Both the position numbers and the translations under genes were made by a program. This document shows positions 52,487 to 63,638 of a stretch of 64,000 nucleotides of DNA, one piece after another (position 1 is the stretch's first letter; the number at the start of each line of letters is the position of its first letter). The DNA is from an uncultured Synechococcaceae cyanobacterium (GTDB lineage Bacteria > Cyanobacteriota > Cyanobacteriia > PCC-6307 > Cyanobiaceae), in contig CACGFX010000002.1 in NCBI GenBank assembly GCA_902572395.1, forward strand, positions 1-64,000, given 5' to 3'. The notes under the pieces were generated by a model. The model did no database searches. It worked only from the letters and a program-made list of their open reading frames with translations, and was not told where the DNA came from.

Positions 52487-53962
52487 GTGCAAAACATCAT
52501 AACTACCTTAAAGAAATTGTTTTATCTGTGGAGGAGAAGTCAAGTCCCAGTAAAAGAACCAATTAAAATTTCAAGAATAGATAATCTCATAATTTTTTTA
52601 GTATGTATTTTAATTTCAATAATTTCTTCTTATAAACTACTTCTTAACTCGCCTTTAAATATCGCAGATATTTTTTCTTGGTTTTTAACCTTTATTGAAA
52701 TACTTATTAGTTCTGGCGTTTTGATATTAGTTTCAAAAAAAGAGAATCCTACAATTTCCTCAAGACAGATCTTCTTAATCATTACTCTTCTTTTAGCAGT
52801 GCAAATTACGAAATTAGCCTTAGCTTCAACCATAAGTCCATTATCTATGATAATTCCACCGGCATTAATAATATCTCAAGGAATGGGAATCATAACAGCT
52901 TTAACTTGGGTATCAATAGCGAGTCTTATTTGGCCTGACCCAGAAATTGTTATCAATAACAATTTATTTTTTATTTTATTAGTTTGTGCTTCAATAGTAT
53001 CTCTTCTTGGAGGAAGAATAAGAAGTAGAGCTCAGTTACTTCAACTATCAATTTTTGTACCAATAGGATCTTTCTTGAGTCAATGGATATTGATTGGTAA
53101 GGATAAAATATCTCTTATTAATAATAAGCAAGACTTTGTTTTAGCTAATGGGAATATATTTTCTGATTCCTTGCTATTGGCTATAGCTATGCTTTTTACA
53201 ATTTTATTTATTCCTATTTTTGAATCGATATTCGAATTATTAACTAAGGCAAGATTGCTTGAGTTGGCTGATAAGGAGAAGCCACTAATTAGAAGATTGT
53301 CTCTAGAAGCTCCTGGTACTTTTGAACATACCTTACTTATATGTGGTTTAGCAGAGGAGGCAACAAGAATGATTGGTGGTGATATTGATCTTATTAAAAC
53401 TGGAGCGTTATATCATGATATTGGCAAATTACATGCACCTAATTGGTTTATTGAAAATCAGGATGGTTCGAAGAATCCACATGACGAATTAGATGATCCG
53501 ATTAAAAGTGCAGAAGTATTACAAGCTCATGTTGATGAAGGATTGAAGTTTGCAAGAAAAAATAGACTACCTAAGCTGATAGCTAATTTTATTCCTGAAC
53601 ATCAAGGTACTCTTAAAATGGGATATTTTTTTCAAAAAGCTAAAGAAAAAAATCTCGACATTAATGAATATTATTTTAGATACAAAGGCCCTATTCCTCA
53701 GTCCAAAGAAACAGCTATTTTAATGCTTGCCGATGGTTGTGAGGCAGCACTAAGAGCTATGAATATTAATGCATCTGATAAAGAAGCTTTGAAAACAATT
53801 TCTAATATTATCTACTCTCGTAAAAAAGATGGGCAATTAGATGATAGCAATTTATCCAAAGGAGAAATTTTTCTAATAAAAAGGGCATTCTTGAATGTGT
53901 GGAAAAGAATTAGACACAGAAGAATTCAGTATCCAACAGGCAAGAATAATACTTTTTCTTAA
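52487..53962 (+). CDS. 7TM-HD family phosphohydrolase, PgpH-like
   Basis: Multiple TM segments; HD domain APGTFEHTLLICGLAEEATRMIGGDIDLIKTGALYHDIGKL; FIPEHQGT. Confidence 0.88.
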   Translation: MQNIITTLKKLFYLWRRSQVPVKEPIKISRIDNLIIFLVCILISIISSYKLLLNSPLNIADIFSWFLTFIEILISSGVLILVSKKENPTISSRQIFLIITLLLAVQITKLALASTISPLSMIIPPALIISQGMGIITALTWVSIASLIWPDPEIVINNNLFFILLVCASIVSLLGGRIRSRAQLLQLSIFVPIGSFLSQWILIGKDKISLINNKQDFVLANGNIFSDSLLLAIAMLFTILFIPIFESIFELLTKARLLELADKEKPLIRRLSLEAPGTFEHTLLICGLAEEATRMIGGDIDLIKTGALYHDIGKLHAPNWFIENQDGSKNPHDELDDPIKSAEVLQAHVDEGLKFARKNRLPKLIANFIPEHQGTLKMGYFFQKAKEKNLDINEYYFRYKGPIPQSKETAILMLADGCEAALRAMNINASDKEALKTISNIIYSRKKDGQLDDSNLSKGEIFLIKRAFLNVWKRIRHRRIQYPTGKNNTFS

Positions 53963-53971
53963 TTTTAAATT

Positions 53972-54364
53972 TTATAACCTAATACTTCTTCGATGTTTCG
54001 GATTACACCAATAAAGAAGAGCTAGCGTACTTAATAATGTTGTTAAAAGAGTAAATCCACCAACTCCATAAATGTCTTGAAGAGTTATAAGCCTTACAAC
54101 TGAATAAGGACCCATACCAGAGATTACCATTGATAAAGATACCAGAGTTAAAGTTACTCCCCATTTTCTCTCTGCTAAAAGAGCTGCTGAAGAAACTATT
54201 CCAACAATTGCAGCAGGCCATCCAAGACTTATCGCAAGAGTTATATTCGCAACTTTTAATGGAGGTCCATAACTTATTATTAATGCGATTATTGGAAGTG
54301 CAATTATGTTGCCGATTAAGCCAACCCACGAAAGTGCCCAATATCCAAGTACCCTTTCTCTCAT
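53972..54364 (-). CDS. Conserved hypothetical membrane protein
   Basis: 130 aa with about four hydrophobic segments. Confidence 0.72.
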   Translation of the reverse strand: MRERVLGYWALSWVGLIGNIIALPIIALIISYGPPLKVANITLAISLGWPAAIVGIVSSAALLAERKWGVTLTLVSLSMVISGMGPYSVVRLITLQDIYGVGGFTLLTTLLSTLALLYWCNPKHRRSIRL

Positions 54365-54447
54365 TATTTACTGCTTTAACTATTAGTTAAATCTACATTA
54401 TTGAGAGACTATTTTTTACTGCTACTTAATAATCCTATGAAAATAAT

Positions 54448-56088
54448 TTAATTTGAAGGATTAGATAGAAATTTATTATCAGAATTCTCTAAATTATCAA
54501 ATTGTGGATGAATTGAATTTTTTTTCTCAGAAAATACGAGTCTATTTAAAGCATTAACGTAAGCATTCGCTGCAGCAACTACAACGTCAGTGTCAGCAGA
54601 ATGACCAGAATATATTTTATTATCCCTTCTTATTCTTATTGTTACTTCGCCCAAAGCATCAATTCCTTCTGTTACCGACTTAACAGAAAATTCAATTAAT
54701 TCATTAGGAACTTTAGCTAATTTATTTAAAGCCTCGCATACAGCATCAACTGGCCCAGTCCCTATTGATACAGCAGTATCCTCACTATTTTCTTCTGTGT
54801 TTAGAAGCGAAATTGTTGCAGTAGGCTTAGAGGCGTTACCACAACTTACTTGTACAAGATTTAATTGAAATTTAGCTTCTGGTAGCTGAACTTGTTCACT
54901 AACAATTGCTTCTAAGTCTCTATCAGTAATTTCTCTTTTCCTGTCAGCTAAATCCTTAAAACGAGCAAAAGCATCATTTAGATCTTCTCGGCTTAAGTCA
55001 TATCCCATTTCTTCTAATCTTGCTCTTACCGCACTTCTTCCACTAAGTTTCCCTAAAGATATTTTGTTGTCACTCAAACCAACAGTTTTTGCATCGATAA
55101 TTTCATAAGTTAGTCTATTTTTTAAAACCCCATCCTGATGAATGCCTGACTCATGAGCAAAAGCGTTAGCTCCCACAATTGCTTTATTAGGTTGTACAGT
55201 CATTCCAGTTAGGTTAGAAACAAGCCTAGAGGTTTTTGTTATTTCTTCTGTTCTAATAGCCGTAAGAGGAGTTGGGGAATCTTGATTTCTTTTGAAAAAA
55301 CTATTAAAAAAACTTTTCCTAACATGAAGTGCCATTACTAATTCTTCCAAAGAGGCATTCCCGGCTCTTTCTCCAATTCCATTAATAGTACATTCTAATT
55401 GTCTTGCTCCATTTTTTACTGCCTCAAGAAAATTGGCTACTGCTAAACCCAAATCATTATGACCATGAACTGAGATTACTGCCTCATCAATATTTGGAAC
55501 ATTTTTATTTATATCGGCAATTAGGTTGCCAAATTCACTAGGAGTTGTAAACCCAACAGTATCAGGGATATTTATTGTTGTCGCTCCTGCAGTAATTGCT
55601 AATTGAATAACTTCGTATAAAAATTCAGGATCACTCCTTGAGGCATCTTCACAAGAAAACTCAATATCATCTACTAAGGATTTCGCATAATTAACCATTT
55701 CTGGAACTATTTGAAGAACATCTTTTCTGGATTTTTTTAGTTTATGTTTAAGATGAATATCGCTTGTCGCAATAAAAGTATGTATTCTTTTCTTGGGAGC
55801 TGGACTTACTGCTTCGTAACAAGCTTTTATGTCTCCTTTAGACGCCCTAGCTAAACCGCATATTATAGGGCCATTTTCTTTCCCTACTATATTAGCAATT
55901 TTATAAACAGCTTTAAAATCTCCTGGACTTGCGAAAGGGAATCCAGCTTCAATAACATCTACTCCTAATCTTGCTAATTGATGAGCGATAGCAAGCTTTT
56001 CTTCAAGATTTAAACTGGCACCAGGAGATTGCTCCCCATCACGAAGAGTTGTATCAAATATCAAAATTCTTCCAGGATCTTTTGACAT
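54448..56088 (-). CDS. leuA: 2-isopropylmalate synthase
   Basis: [56 protein letters not shown]. Confidence 0.97.
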   Translation of the reverse strand: MSKDPGRILIFDTTLRDGEQSPGASLNLEEKLAIAHQLARLGVDVIEAGFPFASPGDFKAVYKIANIVGKENGPIICGLARASKGDIKACYEAVSPAPKKRIHTFIATSDIHLKHKLKKSRKDVLQIVPEMVNYAKSLVDDIEFSCEDASRSDPEFLYEVIQLAITAGATTINIPDTVGFTTPSEFGNLIADINKNVPNIDEAVISVHGHNDLGLAVANFLEAVKNGARQLECTINGIGERAGNASLEELVMALHVRKSFFNSFFKRNQDSPTPLTAIRTEEITKTSRLVSNLTGMTVQPNKAIVGANAFAHESGIHQDGVLKNRLTYEIIDAKTVGLSDNKISLGKLSGRSAVRARLEEMGYDLSREDLNDAFARFKDLADRKREITDRDLEAIVSEQVQLPEAKFQLNLVQVSCGNASKPTATISLLNTEENSEDTAVSIGTGPVDAVCEALNKLAKVPNELIEFSVKSVTEGIDALGEVTIRIRRDNKIYSGHSADTDVVVAAANAYVNALNRLVFSEKKNSIHPQFDNLENSDNKFLSNPSN

Positions 56089-56305
56089 CAGAGAGAATAA
56101 CCTAAACTTATATTAAGCTAATTAAAAAAATTTGACTAGATATAGTTCAATAAAATTTGCTGAAAGTTTATAAGTTAAATAATATTGGTTAAAATTCTGA
56201 AAAAAAAAATCAAATACTTAAATTTTTAAAGTATTCTTTTAGGATTAAAGCCTTTTTTATAAAAAATTTCGATTTTATAGAACTGTAGGCATAAATTTAA
56301 AAAGT

Positions 56306-57898
56306 ATGAATGGGCAATACTCTAAAAAAAATGTTTTAGGCCAGTTAGCGATAGTTTTACATGCTCATCTACCTTATGTCAGAAAAAATGAAAAAAACTC
56401 CTTAGAAGAGGATTGGTTATTTCAGGCGATTCTGGAATGTTATATACCACTACTTCAATCAATAGAATCTTCCAAAAATGAAAATCCTGAAAATACAAAA
56501 CTTACCATAAGTTTGTCTCCAACATTATTATCACTTCTAAATAATAAACAAATTCAAGAAACTTTCCCAAGCTGGATTAAAACAAGGAATGATTTCCTAA
56601 ACGAATTGCCACTAGAAGAAAAAAATGCCTCTGCATTTTTAATGAATAATCTTAATGATAAATACTTATACTGGCAAAATTGTTCAGGAAATTTAATTGA
56701 GAAGTTTAGGGTTTTAAATAACTCTGGAAATTTAGATATTCTTACTTGTGCTGCTACTCACGGATATCTGCCAATTTTAAGGGAGAATCCTGAAACTGTA
56801 AAAGGACAAATCAATACAGCCATTAGGAGCCATGAAAATATTTTTGAAACAAAGCCTTTAGGTATTTGGTTACCTGAATGCGCATATTATGAGGGTTTAG
56901 ATGAAATACTATTTAATTCTGGAATTAGATATACAATCTTAGACGGACATGGGATTCTAAACTCCACACCAAGGCCTAGGTATGGTGTATATGCTCCAAT
57001 ATGCTCAAAAAAAGGAGTGGCATTTTTCGGCAGAGATAGTGAGTCAACCTTGCCCGTTTGGTCCGCTAAGGATGGGTTCCCGGGCGACAAAGTTTATAGG
57101 GAATTTCATAAAGATTTGGGGTGGGAATTACCTCTCTCAAAGCTCCAAAAGAAGGGTATTTCATCAAAAAGGCCTTTGGGTTTAAAGTTTCATAAGATTA
57201 CAGATGAAAACATTCCTTTAGGGGGGAAAGAGTTTTACCTTGAAAATGAAGCCAAAAATAAGGCGGCAGAACATGCTGATACCTATCTTCTAGCGAGATC
57301 CAAACAACTAGAAAAATTGACTTTATCTTCTTCCTTTAAGCCTTTATTGGTAGCTCCATTTGATGCAGAGTTATTTGGTCATTGGTGGTATGAGGGACCT
57401 TTTTTTATTGAAAATATACTAAAGAACTCTAGTAAATATTCAATTAAGCTTACAAATTTAAAAGAATTCTTAGTGCAAAAACCAAATCTTCAGATTTGTG
57501 ATCCATCGCCATCAAGCTGGGGGCAAGGTGGTTACCATAATTACTGGATTAATGATGCAAATGCATGGATCGTTCCAGAAATCACAAAGGCAGGCTCAAC
57601 ATTTGTAGATTTGTGCTTGGAAAATTTTAATAATGATTTATCTCTAAGACTCTTCAATCAAGCTGCTAGAGAACTACTTCTTTCTGAGTCTTCTGATTGG
57701 AGTTTTATTTTGAGAGCTGGAACCACAACTGAACTCGCAAGAGAGAGAATAGAAAGACACTTATTCAGGTTCTGGAAATTGGTTGAAATGATTAAAAATA
57801 ATTCAAATATTAATTTGAAATTTCTTGAAGATATTGAGGAAGAGGATAAAGTCTTCCAAAATATTAATATTGATGATTGGCGAAAAAAAAAATACTAA
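56306..57898 (+). CDS. GH57 / DUF1957 family glycoside hydrolase, putative 1,4-alpha-glucan branching enzyme
   Basis: LAIVLHAHLPYVRK; GIWLPECAYYEGLDEIL; FDAELFGHWWYEGP. Confidence 0.88.
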   Translation: MNGQYSKKNVLGQLAIVLHAHLPYVRKNEKNSLEEDWLFQAILECYIPLLQSIESSKNENPENTKLTISLSPTLLSLLNNKQIQETFPSWIKTRNDFLNELPLEEKNASAFLMNNLNDKYLYWQNCSGNLIEKFRVLNNSGNLDILTCAATHGYLPILRENPETVKGQINTAIRSHENIFETKPLGIWLPECAYYEGLDEILFNSGIRYTILDGHGILNSTPRPRYGVYAPICSKKGVAFFGRDSESTLPVWSAKDGFPGDKVYREFHKDLGWELPLSKLQKKGISSKRPLGLKFHKITDENIPLGGKEFYLENEAKNKAAEHADTYLLARSKQLEKLTLSSSFKPLLVAPFDAELFGHWWYEGPFFIENILKNSSKYSIKLTNLKEFLVQKPNLQICDPSPSSWGQGGYHNYWINDANAWIVPEITKAGSTFVDLCLENFNNDLSLRLFNQAARELLLSESSDWSFILRAGTTTELARERIERHLFRFWKLVEMIKNNSNINLKFLEDIEEEDKVFQNINIDDWRKKKY

Positions 57899-59106
57899 TT
57901 TAACTTGAGCATTCCTAGTTTTACTTTTAGAGGTGAATTTATAAACATCTTACTCATAACGTAAATTAGTTTTGGTAGTGGAAGTGTATTAGTAAGAAAA
58001 CCTACCCATTCATTAGTTGATAATCTAAAGAAATTTGAGAAAAAGCTTCTTAATCTACTTTCGTCAAAACTCATCAATCTTCTTAGACCATATTGGTAAA
58101 GTTTATGCCTTTGTGTTAACTCGTAAGGCCATAGGATTTCCCAACCTTTTGAAGCCAACTCAAGTGAACTTAGTTGAGGTTCTTTTAAAAAGATTGCTAA
58201 TTTTTGTGCAAGGAGTGGAGCCCTTCTTAATAAAGATCCAACCATATATCCTGATGCAGGATGAACCATACTTGCAGCCCCTCCGAAACCAAGTACAAAT
58301 TGTTTTTTAAATGGGAGGGGTAAATTCATAGGGAAAAGGCAATTCTCTTCATGAAAAATTTCACTTACCTCAATACCCTTACTATTAAGTCTTTTATAAA
58401 GTCTTTTTTTAAGATTGTCTTGGGATAATGCAGGATAACTAGCTAATGAAGTTTCTTCAACAAAAAAAGTCTCGTTGCCAAGATCCATTGCATAAAGAAA
58501 GGAAGGAGATGATAACTTTTCTTCTTTGTTTAAATGATTTGGACGAAAATCCATTAGAACAAATTGTTCTTTATTAACAGGTGGTGATGTAAATTTACCT
58601 ACAATTCCGTAAGCAGCTTGTTGAGCGATTTCATTCTGAACTGGTCTTTTTACAAAATTACTTTTATGACCACTTGCGTCAATAACTAATCTCGCCTTTA
58701 TTTTGAGACCTGAAAAACAAATTACCTCAGATAGTTTATTTTTTTCTACAATATCTTTTGCTGTTTCATTCAACCATTCAATCCCTTTACATTTTTTTAA
58801 AAGCTCATTTTGAAAGGCTTCTTGATTTATTAAACCATAATCGTAGTTGTGTTTTGTCGGAGTATCCCCTTTTTTATTTTCCCCATTTCCAAAAAAACTA
58901 ACTGTTTTACACCATCTATGAGATAACAAGGACTCTAACCCTAATTCTTCTAATTCAGATGCCCAGATACCATATGTATTCTCCCATTTTTCATTTGGAG
59001 ATTTTGTTGATATTCCCTTAATATTTAGATCCTGCTTGGCTAATTCTGAAGCTAGACATAATGCTGCAGGACCTGAACCTAAAATTAAAATATCAAGTAT
59101 TTCCAT
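57895..59106 (-). CDS. crtL: Lycopene cyclase (plant/cyanobacterial CrtL type, beta or epsilon)
   Basis: ILILGSGPAALCLASELA; YGIWASELEELGL; DFRP; GGAASMVHPASGYMVGSLLRRAP. Confidence 0.87.
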   Translation of the reverse strand: MEILDILILGSGPAALCLASELAKQDLNIKGISTKSPNEKWENTYGIWASELEELGLESLLSHRWCKTVSFFGNGENKKGDTPTKHNYDYGLINQEAFQNELLKKCKGIEWLNETAKDIVEKNKLSEVICFSGLKIKARLVIDASGHKSNFVKRPVQNEIAQQAAYGIVGKFTSPPVNKEQFVLMDFRPNHLNKEEKLSSPSFLYAMDLGNETFFVEETSLASYPALSQDNLKKRLYKRLNSKGIEVSEIFHEENCLFPMNLPLPFKKQFVLGFGGAASMVHPASGYMVGSLLRRAPLLAQKLAIFLKEPQLSSLELASKGWEILWPYELTQRHKLYQYGLRRLMSFDESRLRSFFSNFFRLSTNEWVGFLTNTLPLPKLIYVMSKMFINSPLKVKLGMLKLN

Positions 59107-59130
59107 ATTATTTAGCTAAACATAAGGCTT

Positions 59131-61728
59131 TTAATTTTGTTCAACTGTGCTGGGTTGGTCTTTCTCCTCTATTTGTTCACGAGGTACCAACACTACTTCA
59201 GATAAATGATCACCGTTATCTAATCTTTGTAATTTTACTCCTGTAGCTGCTCTGGATTGCTGAGAGATTTTATCTGCGTTTGTTCTTACTATGACGCCTT
59301 TTTCGGTAACAAGTAGTAATTCTTCTCCCTCGCCAAGGACCTTCAAACAAACTAGCTGATCATCTTTAATTCTAAATTTTATTGCTCTCAAACCCATGCC
59401 TGCTCTTTTTTGTAATCTAAACTGAGCTACAGGCACTCTCTTCCCTAGCCCAAATGCACTGGCTATTAATACCCATGGACCATCTGAAGAGTTTTCCTCA
59501 ACATTTTCATCAAGATCTTCTGTGAATTCCTCAATTTTAGCCAATTTATCGACCAAATTAGATGTTAAAACATCCATAGAAACTAGATTGTCGCCTTCTC
59601 TCAAGTTCATTGATTTGACCCCTCTTGCTGTTCTACCGAGTGGTCTTAATTCATTGATATCTAGTCTGAAATGAATCGCCATTCCTGTTTTAGATCCAAT
59701 TAAAACACTATCACCTTCTTTTGATAATCTGACCCAGGTTAGGGCATCTCCATCCTCAAGATTAATTGCTATTAGTCCATTTGAGCGAATTTTTGAGAAA
59801 GCAGAAAGTGCAGTTCTTTTTATAAAGCCAGCTTTGGTTAGCATTAATAAATAACGATCGTCAACAAAAGAATCCACAGCAACTAGCGAAGTAATTTTTT
59901 CTTCTCTTGGAATTGGGAGAAGTTGAACTGATGGAGTCCCTTTTGCAGTTCTGCTACTCATAGGAACCCTATATGCTGGGAGAGCATAAGCTACTCCTCT
60001 ATCACTGAAAAGTACAAGAGTATCATGATCGTTACAGCTTATAAATAATTTTACGTCATCATCTTCTTTGGTTTTTGTGCCAGCTTTACCCCTTGAACCA
60101 CGACTGGTAGATTCAAAATCATTAACAGGCATTCTTTTTAAATAACCTGCTTCAGTTAATAGAACTACGGATCTGTCATTAGCAATGAGATCAATATCAT
60201 CCAACCCGCCGCCTAAATCTAGTATTTCTGTTTTCCTAGGAGAAGAGAATCTTTCATCGATTTTATTAAGTTCTTCAAGAATAATTTCAAAAATTCTTTC
60301 TTTACTATTTAATATTTGCTGATAAAGATTGATTTTTCGGGTTAAATCATCATGTTCTCCTTTGATTTTATCTGCTTCTAGTGCTGTTAATCTTCTTAAC
60401 TGCATTTGGAGTATTGCATCTGCCTGTATGGAAGATAATTTATGGTCGTTTTGTAATTTTTCTCGAGCTGATATTGAATCTTTCGCTGATCTTATTAGAT
60501 TTATAATTTGATCCATAGCATCTAAAGCCAATAAAAGACCCTTTACAATATGATCTCTTTCTTCTGCCTTTTTTAATAAAAATGTTGTTCTTCGCCTTAT
60601 TGTCTCAACCCTAAAATCTAGAAAAACGTCTAACATTTTCCTAAGTGAAAGTGTTGTGGGCTCCCCCTTAACTAGAGCAAGGATATTTGCACTAAAGTTA
60701 TTTTGTAGAGGTGTTAACTTAAATAAATTATTTAAAACTACTTGTGGGTAGGCATCTCTTTTTAGTTCAATAACAATCCTCATCCCATCTCGATCGCTCT
60801 CATCTCTAATATCAGAAATACCTTCTAATTTTTTTTCATTAACCAAATCAGCAATTCTTTCTATCAATGCCGCTTTGTTGGTTTGAAATGGAAGCTCTGT
60901 AATTATTACTGCATCTTTCTCTGCTCTACCAATGGATTTAATTTGCTCAATATTTGCTACCCCTCTCATGGTTATTGACCCCCTTCCTGTTTTGAATGTT
61001 TCTCTAATACCGTCTCTGCCTAAGATTTGACCACCTGTGGGAAAATCAGGACCCTTAATTAATTCAAAAAGTTCATTATCTTTAATTGAGGGAGTTTTGA
61101 TTATTGATTTAAGACCATTAATTAATTCCCCTAAGTTATGAGGTGGAATATTAGTTGCCATTCCTACCGCTATTCCAGATGAACCATTTAGAAGTAGTTG
61201 AGGGATCCTAGCTGGTAGAACTGTTGGCTCTTGCTGAGAACCATCAAAATTATCGGCGAAATCTACAGTTTCAGATTCAATATCCTCTAATAAACTTTCA
61301 TCCGTAAGAGGTTTTAAACGAGATTCTGTATATCTCATTGCTGCTGGAGGGTCATTATCAACAGAACCAAAGTTTCCATGGCCATCTATGAGTGGCATCC
61401 TCATAGAGAAATCCTGGGCCATTCTTACCAAAGCATCATAAACAGCAGTATCGCCATGAGGGTGGTATTTACCAAGTACTTCTCCTACAACTCTTGCACA
61501 TTTTCTGTATGGTCTACCGCTAGTCAAACCAAGTTCATACATTGCATAAAGAATTCTTCTGTGAACAGGTTTTAATCCATCTCTTGCATCTGGTAGGGCA
61601 CGACCAACTATAACGCTCATTGCATACTCTAGGTATGAACGAGACATCTCATTTCTTAAGTCAGTTTGAATAATTCGGTCGTTATCATCGCTTAATCCTG
61701 AGTTATCGGAATCTAAAATATCAGACAT
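59131..61728 (-). CDS. gyrA: DNA gyrase subunit A
   Basis: [56 protein letters not shown]; GyrA-box-like [10 protein letters not shown]. Confidence 0.97.
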   Translation of the reverse strand: MSDILDSDNSGLSDDNDRIIQTDLRNEMSRSYLEYAMSVIVGRALPDARDGLKPVHRRILYAMYELGLTSGRPYRKCARVVGEVLGKYHPHGDTAVYDALVRMAQDFSMRMPLIDGHGNFGSVDNDPPAAMRYTESRLKPLTDESLLEDIESETVDFADNFDGSQQEPTVLPARIPQLLLNGSSGIAVGMATNIPPHNLGELINGLKSIIKTPSIKDNELFELIKGPDFPTGGQILGRDGIRETFKTGRGSITMRGVANIEQIKSIGRAEKDAVIITELPFQTNKAALIERIADLVNEKKLEGISDIRDESDRDGMRIVIELKRDAYPQVVLNNLFKLTPLQNNFSANILALVKGEPTTLSLRKMLDVFLDFRVETIRRRTTFLLKKAEERDHIVKGLLLALDAMDQIINLIRSAKDSISAREKLQNDHKLSSIQADAILQMQLRRLTALEADKIKGEHDDLTRKINLYQQILNSKERIFEIILEELNKIDERFSSPRKTEILDLGGGLDDIDLIANDRSVVLLTEAGYLKRMPVNDFESTSRGSRGKAGTKTKEDDDVKLFISCNDHDTLVLFSDRGVAYALPAYRVPMSSRTAKGTPSVQLLPIPREEKITSLVAVDSFVDDRYLLMLTKAGFIKRTALSAFSKIRSNGLIAINLEDGDALTWVRLSKEGDSVLIGSKTGMAIHFRLDINELRPLGRTARGVKSMNLREGDNLVSMDVLTSNLVDKLAKIEEFTEDLDENVEENSSDGPWVLIASAFGLGKRVPVAQFRLQKRAGMGLRAIKFRIKDDQLVCLKVLGEGEELLLVTEKGVIVRTNADKISQQSRAATGVKLQRLDNGDHLSEVVLVPREQIEEKDQPSTVEQN

Positions 61729-61908
61729 ACAAAAACCCTTTCTTTAAATAATAATCGCTGATTGTCATAATGAATAAAAAAAAAGATTTATTTAATTCCC
61801 AAATACTCACATTTACACACAAATCAAAATAAAACCTGTTGTTTTTGAATAAACCTTGGCTTATTACCCCTTTAGTTGTTAATTTAATCAGAATAAAAGC
61901 AAAATTCC

Positions 61909-63072
61909 GTGAATATTGAACTTGGTTTAAATAAAAAAGTCAGACGGGCTTATGGCATCGATGAAATAGCTTTAGTCCCTGGTAGTAGAACACTTGATTA
62001 CGATTTAACTGATCCTTCTTGGTCAATAGGTGATTTCAAAAGGGAAGTTCCGATCGTAGCTAGTGCCATGGATAGTGTTGTCGATGTCAATACGGCTGTA
62101 GAGCTCACAAAATTAGGTTCCCTGGGAGTTATTAATATGGAGGGCATACAAACACGATATGAAAACCCAGATGAAATATTAAACCAAATAGCATCAGTTG
62201 GGAAGAATGATTTTGTCCCATTAATGCAGAAAATATACAGTGAGCCGGTCAAAGAAGGATTGATTGTACAAAGAATAAATGAGGTGAAAGAAAGAGGAGG
62301 CATAGCAGCTTTTAGTGGGACTCCTCAAGCTGCCATTAAGTTTAAAGAAACACTTAATAATTCCAAAATAGATTTATTTTTTCTTCAAGGAACAGTTGTT
62401 TCTACTGAACATCTAGGGATGGATGGTAAGGAAACCTTAAATATTAAAGATCTTTGCCAATCTATGAATGTCCCAGTTGTAGCAGGTAATTGTGTTACTT
62501 ACGAAGTTGCAAAACTTCTCATGGATGCTGGAGTTGCAGGATTGATGGTTGGTATAGGCCCTGGAGCGGCATGTACATCAAGAGGAGTATTGGGAATTGG
62601 AATCCCTCAAGCAACTGCAATTGCTGATTGTAGTGCGGCAAGAAATGATTACTTTAAAGAAAGTGGTCGTTATATTCCTATTATTGGTGATGGAGGAATT
62701 GTTACTGGCGGAGATATCTGTAAATGTTTAGCATGTGGAGCAGATGCTGTAATGATTGGATCCCCAATAGCTAAATCCTCAAACGCTCCAGGTAAAGGAT
62801 TTCACTGGGGTATGGCTACTCCAAGTCCAGTATTGCCAAGGGGAACAAGAATTGAAGTTGGTTCTACAGGATCCTTAGAAAGAATAATTAAAGGCCCTGC
62901 CTTACTTGATGATGGGACACATAACTTAATAGGAGCCATTAGAACTTCAATGAGTACTCTTGGGGCTAAAAATATTAAAGAAATGCAGGAAGTTGAAATA
63001 GTTATCGCACCATCGCTTCTCACAGAAGGTAAGGTTTATCAAAAAGCTCAGCAGCTTGGGATGGGTAAGTAG
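61909..63072 (+). CDS. guaB: IMP dehydrogenase-like protein, short CBS-less form (GuaB3-like)
   Basis: IALVPGSRTLDYDLTDPSW; GIGPGAACTSRGVLGIGIPQATAIADC; 387 aa with no room for the CBS insert; GTG start. Confidence 0.9.
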   Translation: MNIELGLNKKVRRAYGIDEIALVPGSRTLDYDLTDPSWSIGDFKREVPIVASAMDSVVDVNTAVELTKLGSLGVINMEGIQTRYENPDEILNQIASVGKNDFVPLMQKIYSEPVKEGLIVQRINEVKERGGIAAFSGTPQAAIKFKETLNNSKIDLFFLQGTVVSTEHLGMDGKETLNIKDLCQSMNVPVVAGNCVTYEVAKLLMDAGVAGLMVGIGPGAACTSRGVLGIGIPQATAIADCSAARNDYFKESGRYIPIIGDGGIVTGGDICKCLACGADAVMIGSPIAKSSNAPGKGFHWGMATPSPVLPRGTRIEVGSTGSLERIIKGPALLDDGTHNLIGAIRTSMSTLGAKNIKEMQEVEIVIAPSLLTEGKVYQKAQQLGMGK

Positions 63073-63093
63073 TTCACCTAGAGCAAATTTATA

Positions 63094-63115
63094 AATCCTT
63101 AGTGAATTAAGGATT
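63094..63115 (+). terminator. Possible hairpin downstream of guaB
   Basis: AATCCTTA-GTGAAT-TAAGGATT perfect 8-bp stem; no strong T tract after it. Confidence 0.4.
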
Positions 63116-63142
63116 AATTTGAAAAATTTTCTAATTAGGAGT

Positions 63143-63148
63143 TATTAT
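63143..63148 (+). promoter_or_regulatory. Putative -10 element of yfr1
   Basis: TATTAT 8 nt upstream of the predicted first G of Yfr1. Confidence 0.5.
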
Positions 63149-63156
63149 GAATTGAT

Positions 63157-63211
63157 GGGGGTAACCCCATACTCCTCACACACTAAATCGCCCGATTAAT
63201 CGGGCTTTTTT
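63157..63211 (+). ncRNA. yfr1: Yfr1 small regulatory RNA
   Basis: GGGGGTAACCCC 5' hairpin; unpaired ACTCCTCACAC core (63171-63181); GCCCGATTAATCGGGC-TTTTTT terminator; located just upstream of trxA as in other picocyanobacteria. Confidence 0.95.
63190..63211 (+). terminator. Rho-independent terminator of Yfr1
   Basis: GCCCGATTAATCGGGC followed by TTTTTT. Confidence 0.9.
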
Positions 63212-63302
63212 AGATATTTTGTTACTTATATTATTTAATCTGTAATGAAATCATCACTTAAAAGAATTGCCTGCTAAATTTTCAAAAAGGAATACTTAAA
63301 TT

Positions 63303-63626
63303 ATGTCATCAGCTCCAGCCGTAACTGATTCTTCATTTGACAAGGATGTACTGCAAAGTGATCTACCAGTATTGGTTGATTTTTGGGCACCATGGTGCGG
63401 TCCATGTAGGATGGTTGCACCTGTTGTAGAAGAAATCTCAAAAGACTTTGAAGGGAAAATTAAAGTTTTTAAATTAAACACAGATGAGAATCCAAATGTA
63501 GCGAGTCAATACGGAATTAGAAGTATTCCTACATTAATGATCTTTAAAGGAGGTCAAAAAGTTGATACCGTTGTTGGTGCTGTGCCAAAAGCAACTCTTT
63601 CGAGCACTTTAACTAAGCATTTATAA
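63303..63626 (+). CDS. trxA: Thioredoxin
   Basis: [37 protein letters not shown]. Confidence 0.97.
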   Translation: MSSAPAVTDSSFDKDVLQSDLPVLVDFWAPWCGPCRMVAPVVEEISKDFEGKIKVFKLNTDENPNVASQYGIRSIPTLMIFKGGQKVDTVVGAVPKATLSSTLTKHL

Positions 63627-63638
63627 ATTTAAAAGCTT

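Noticed and set aside
54003-54390. Overlapping ORFs on both strands over the 53972-54364 membrane protein
   Set aside because: Composition (Ser/Cys/Asn-rich or Leu/Gln-rich) is typical of out-of-frame readings; the hydrophobic ORF is the plausible gene.
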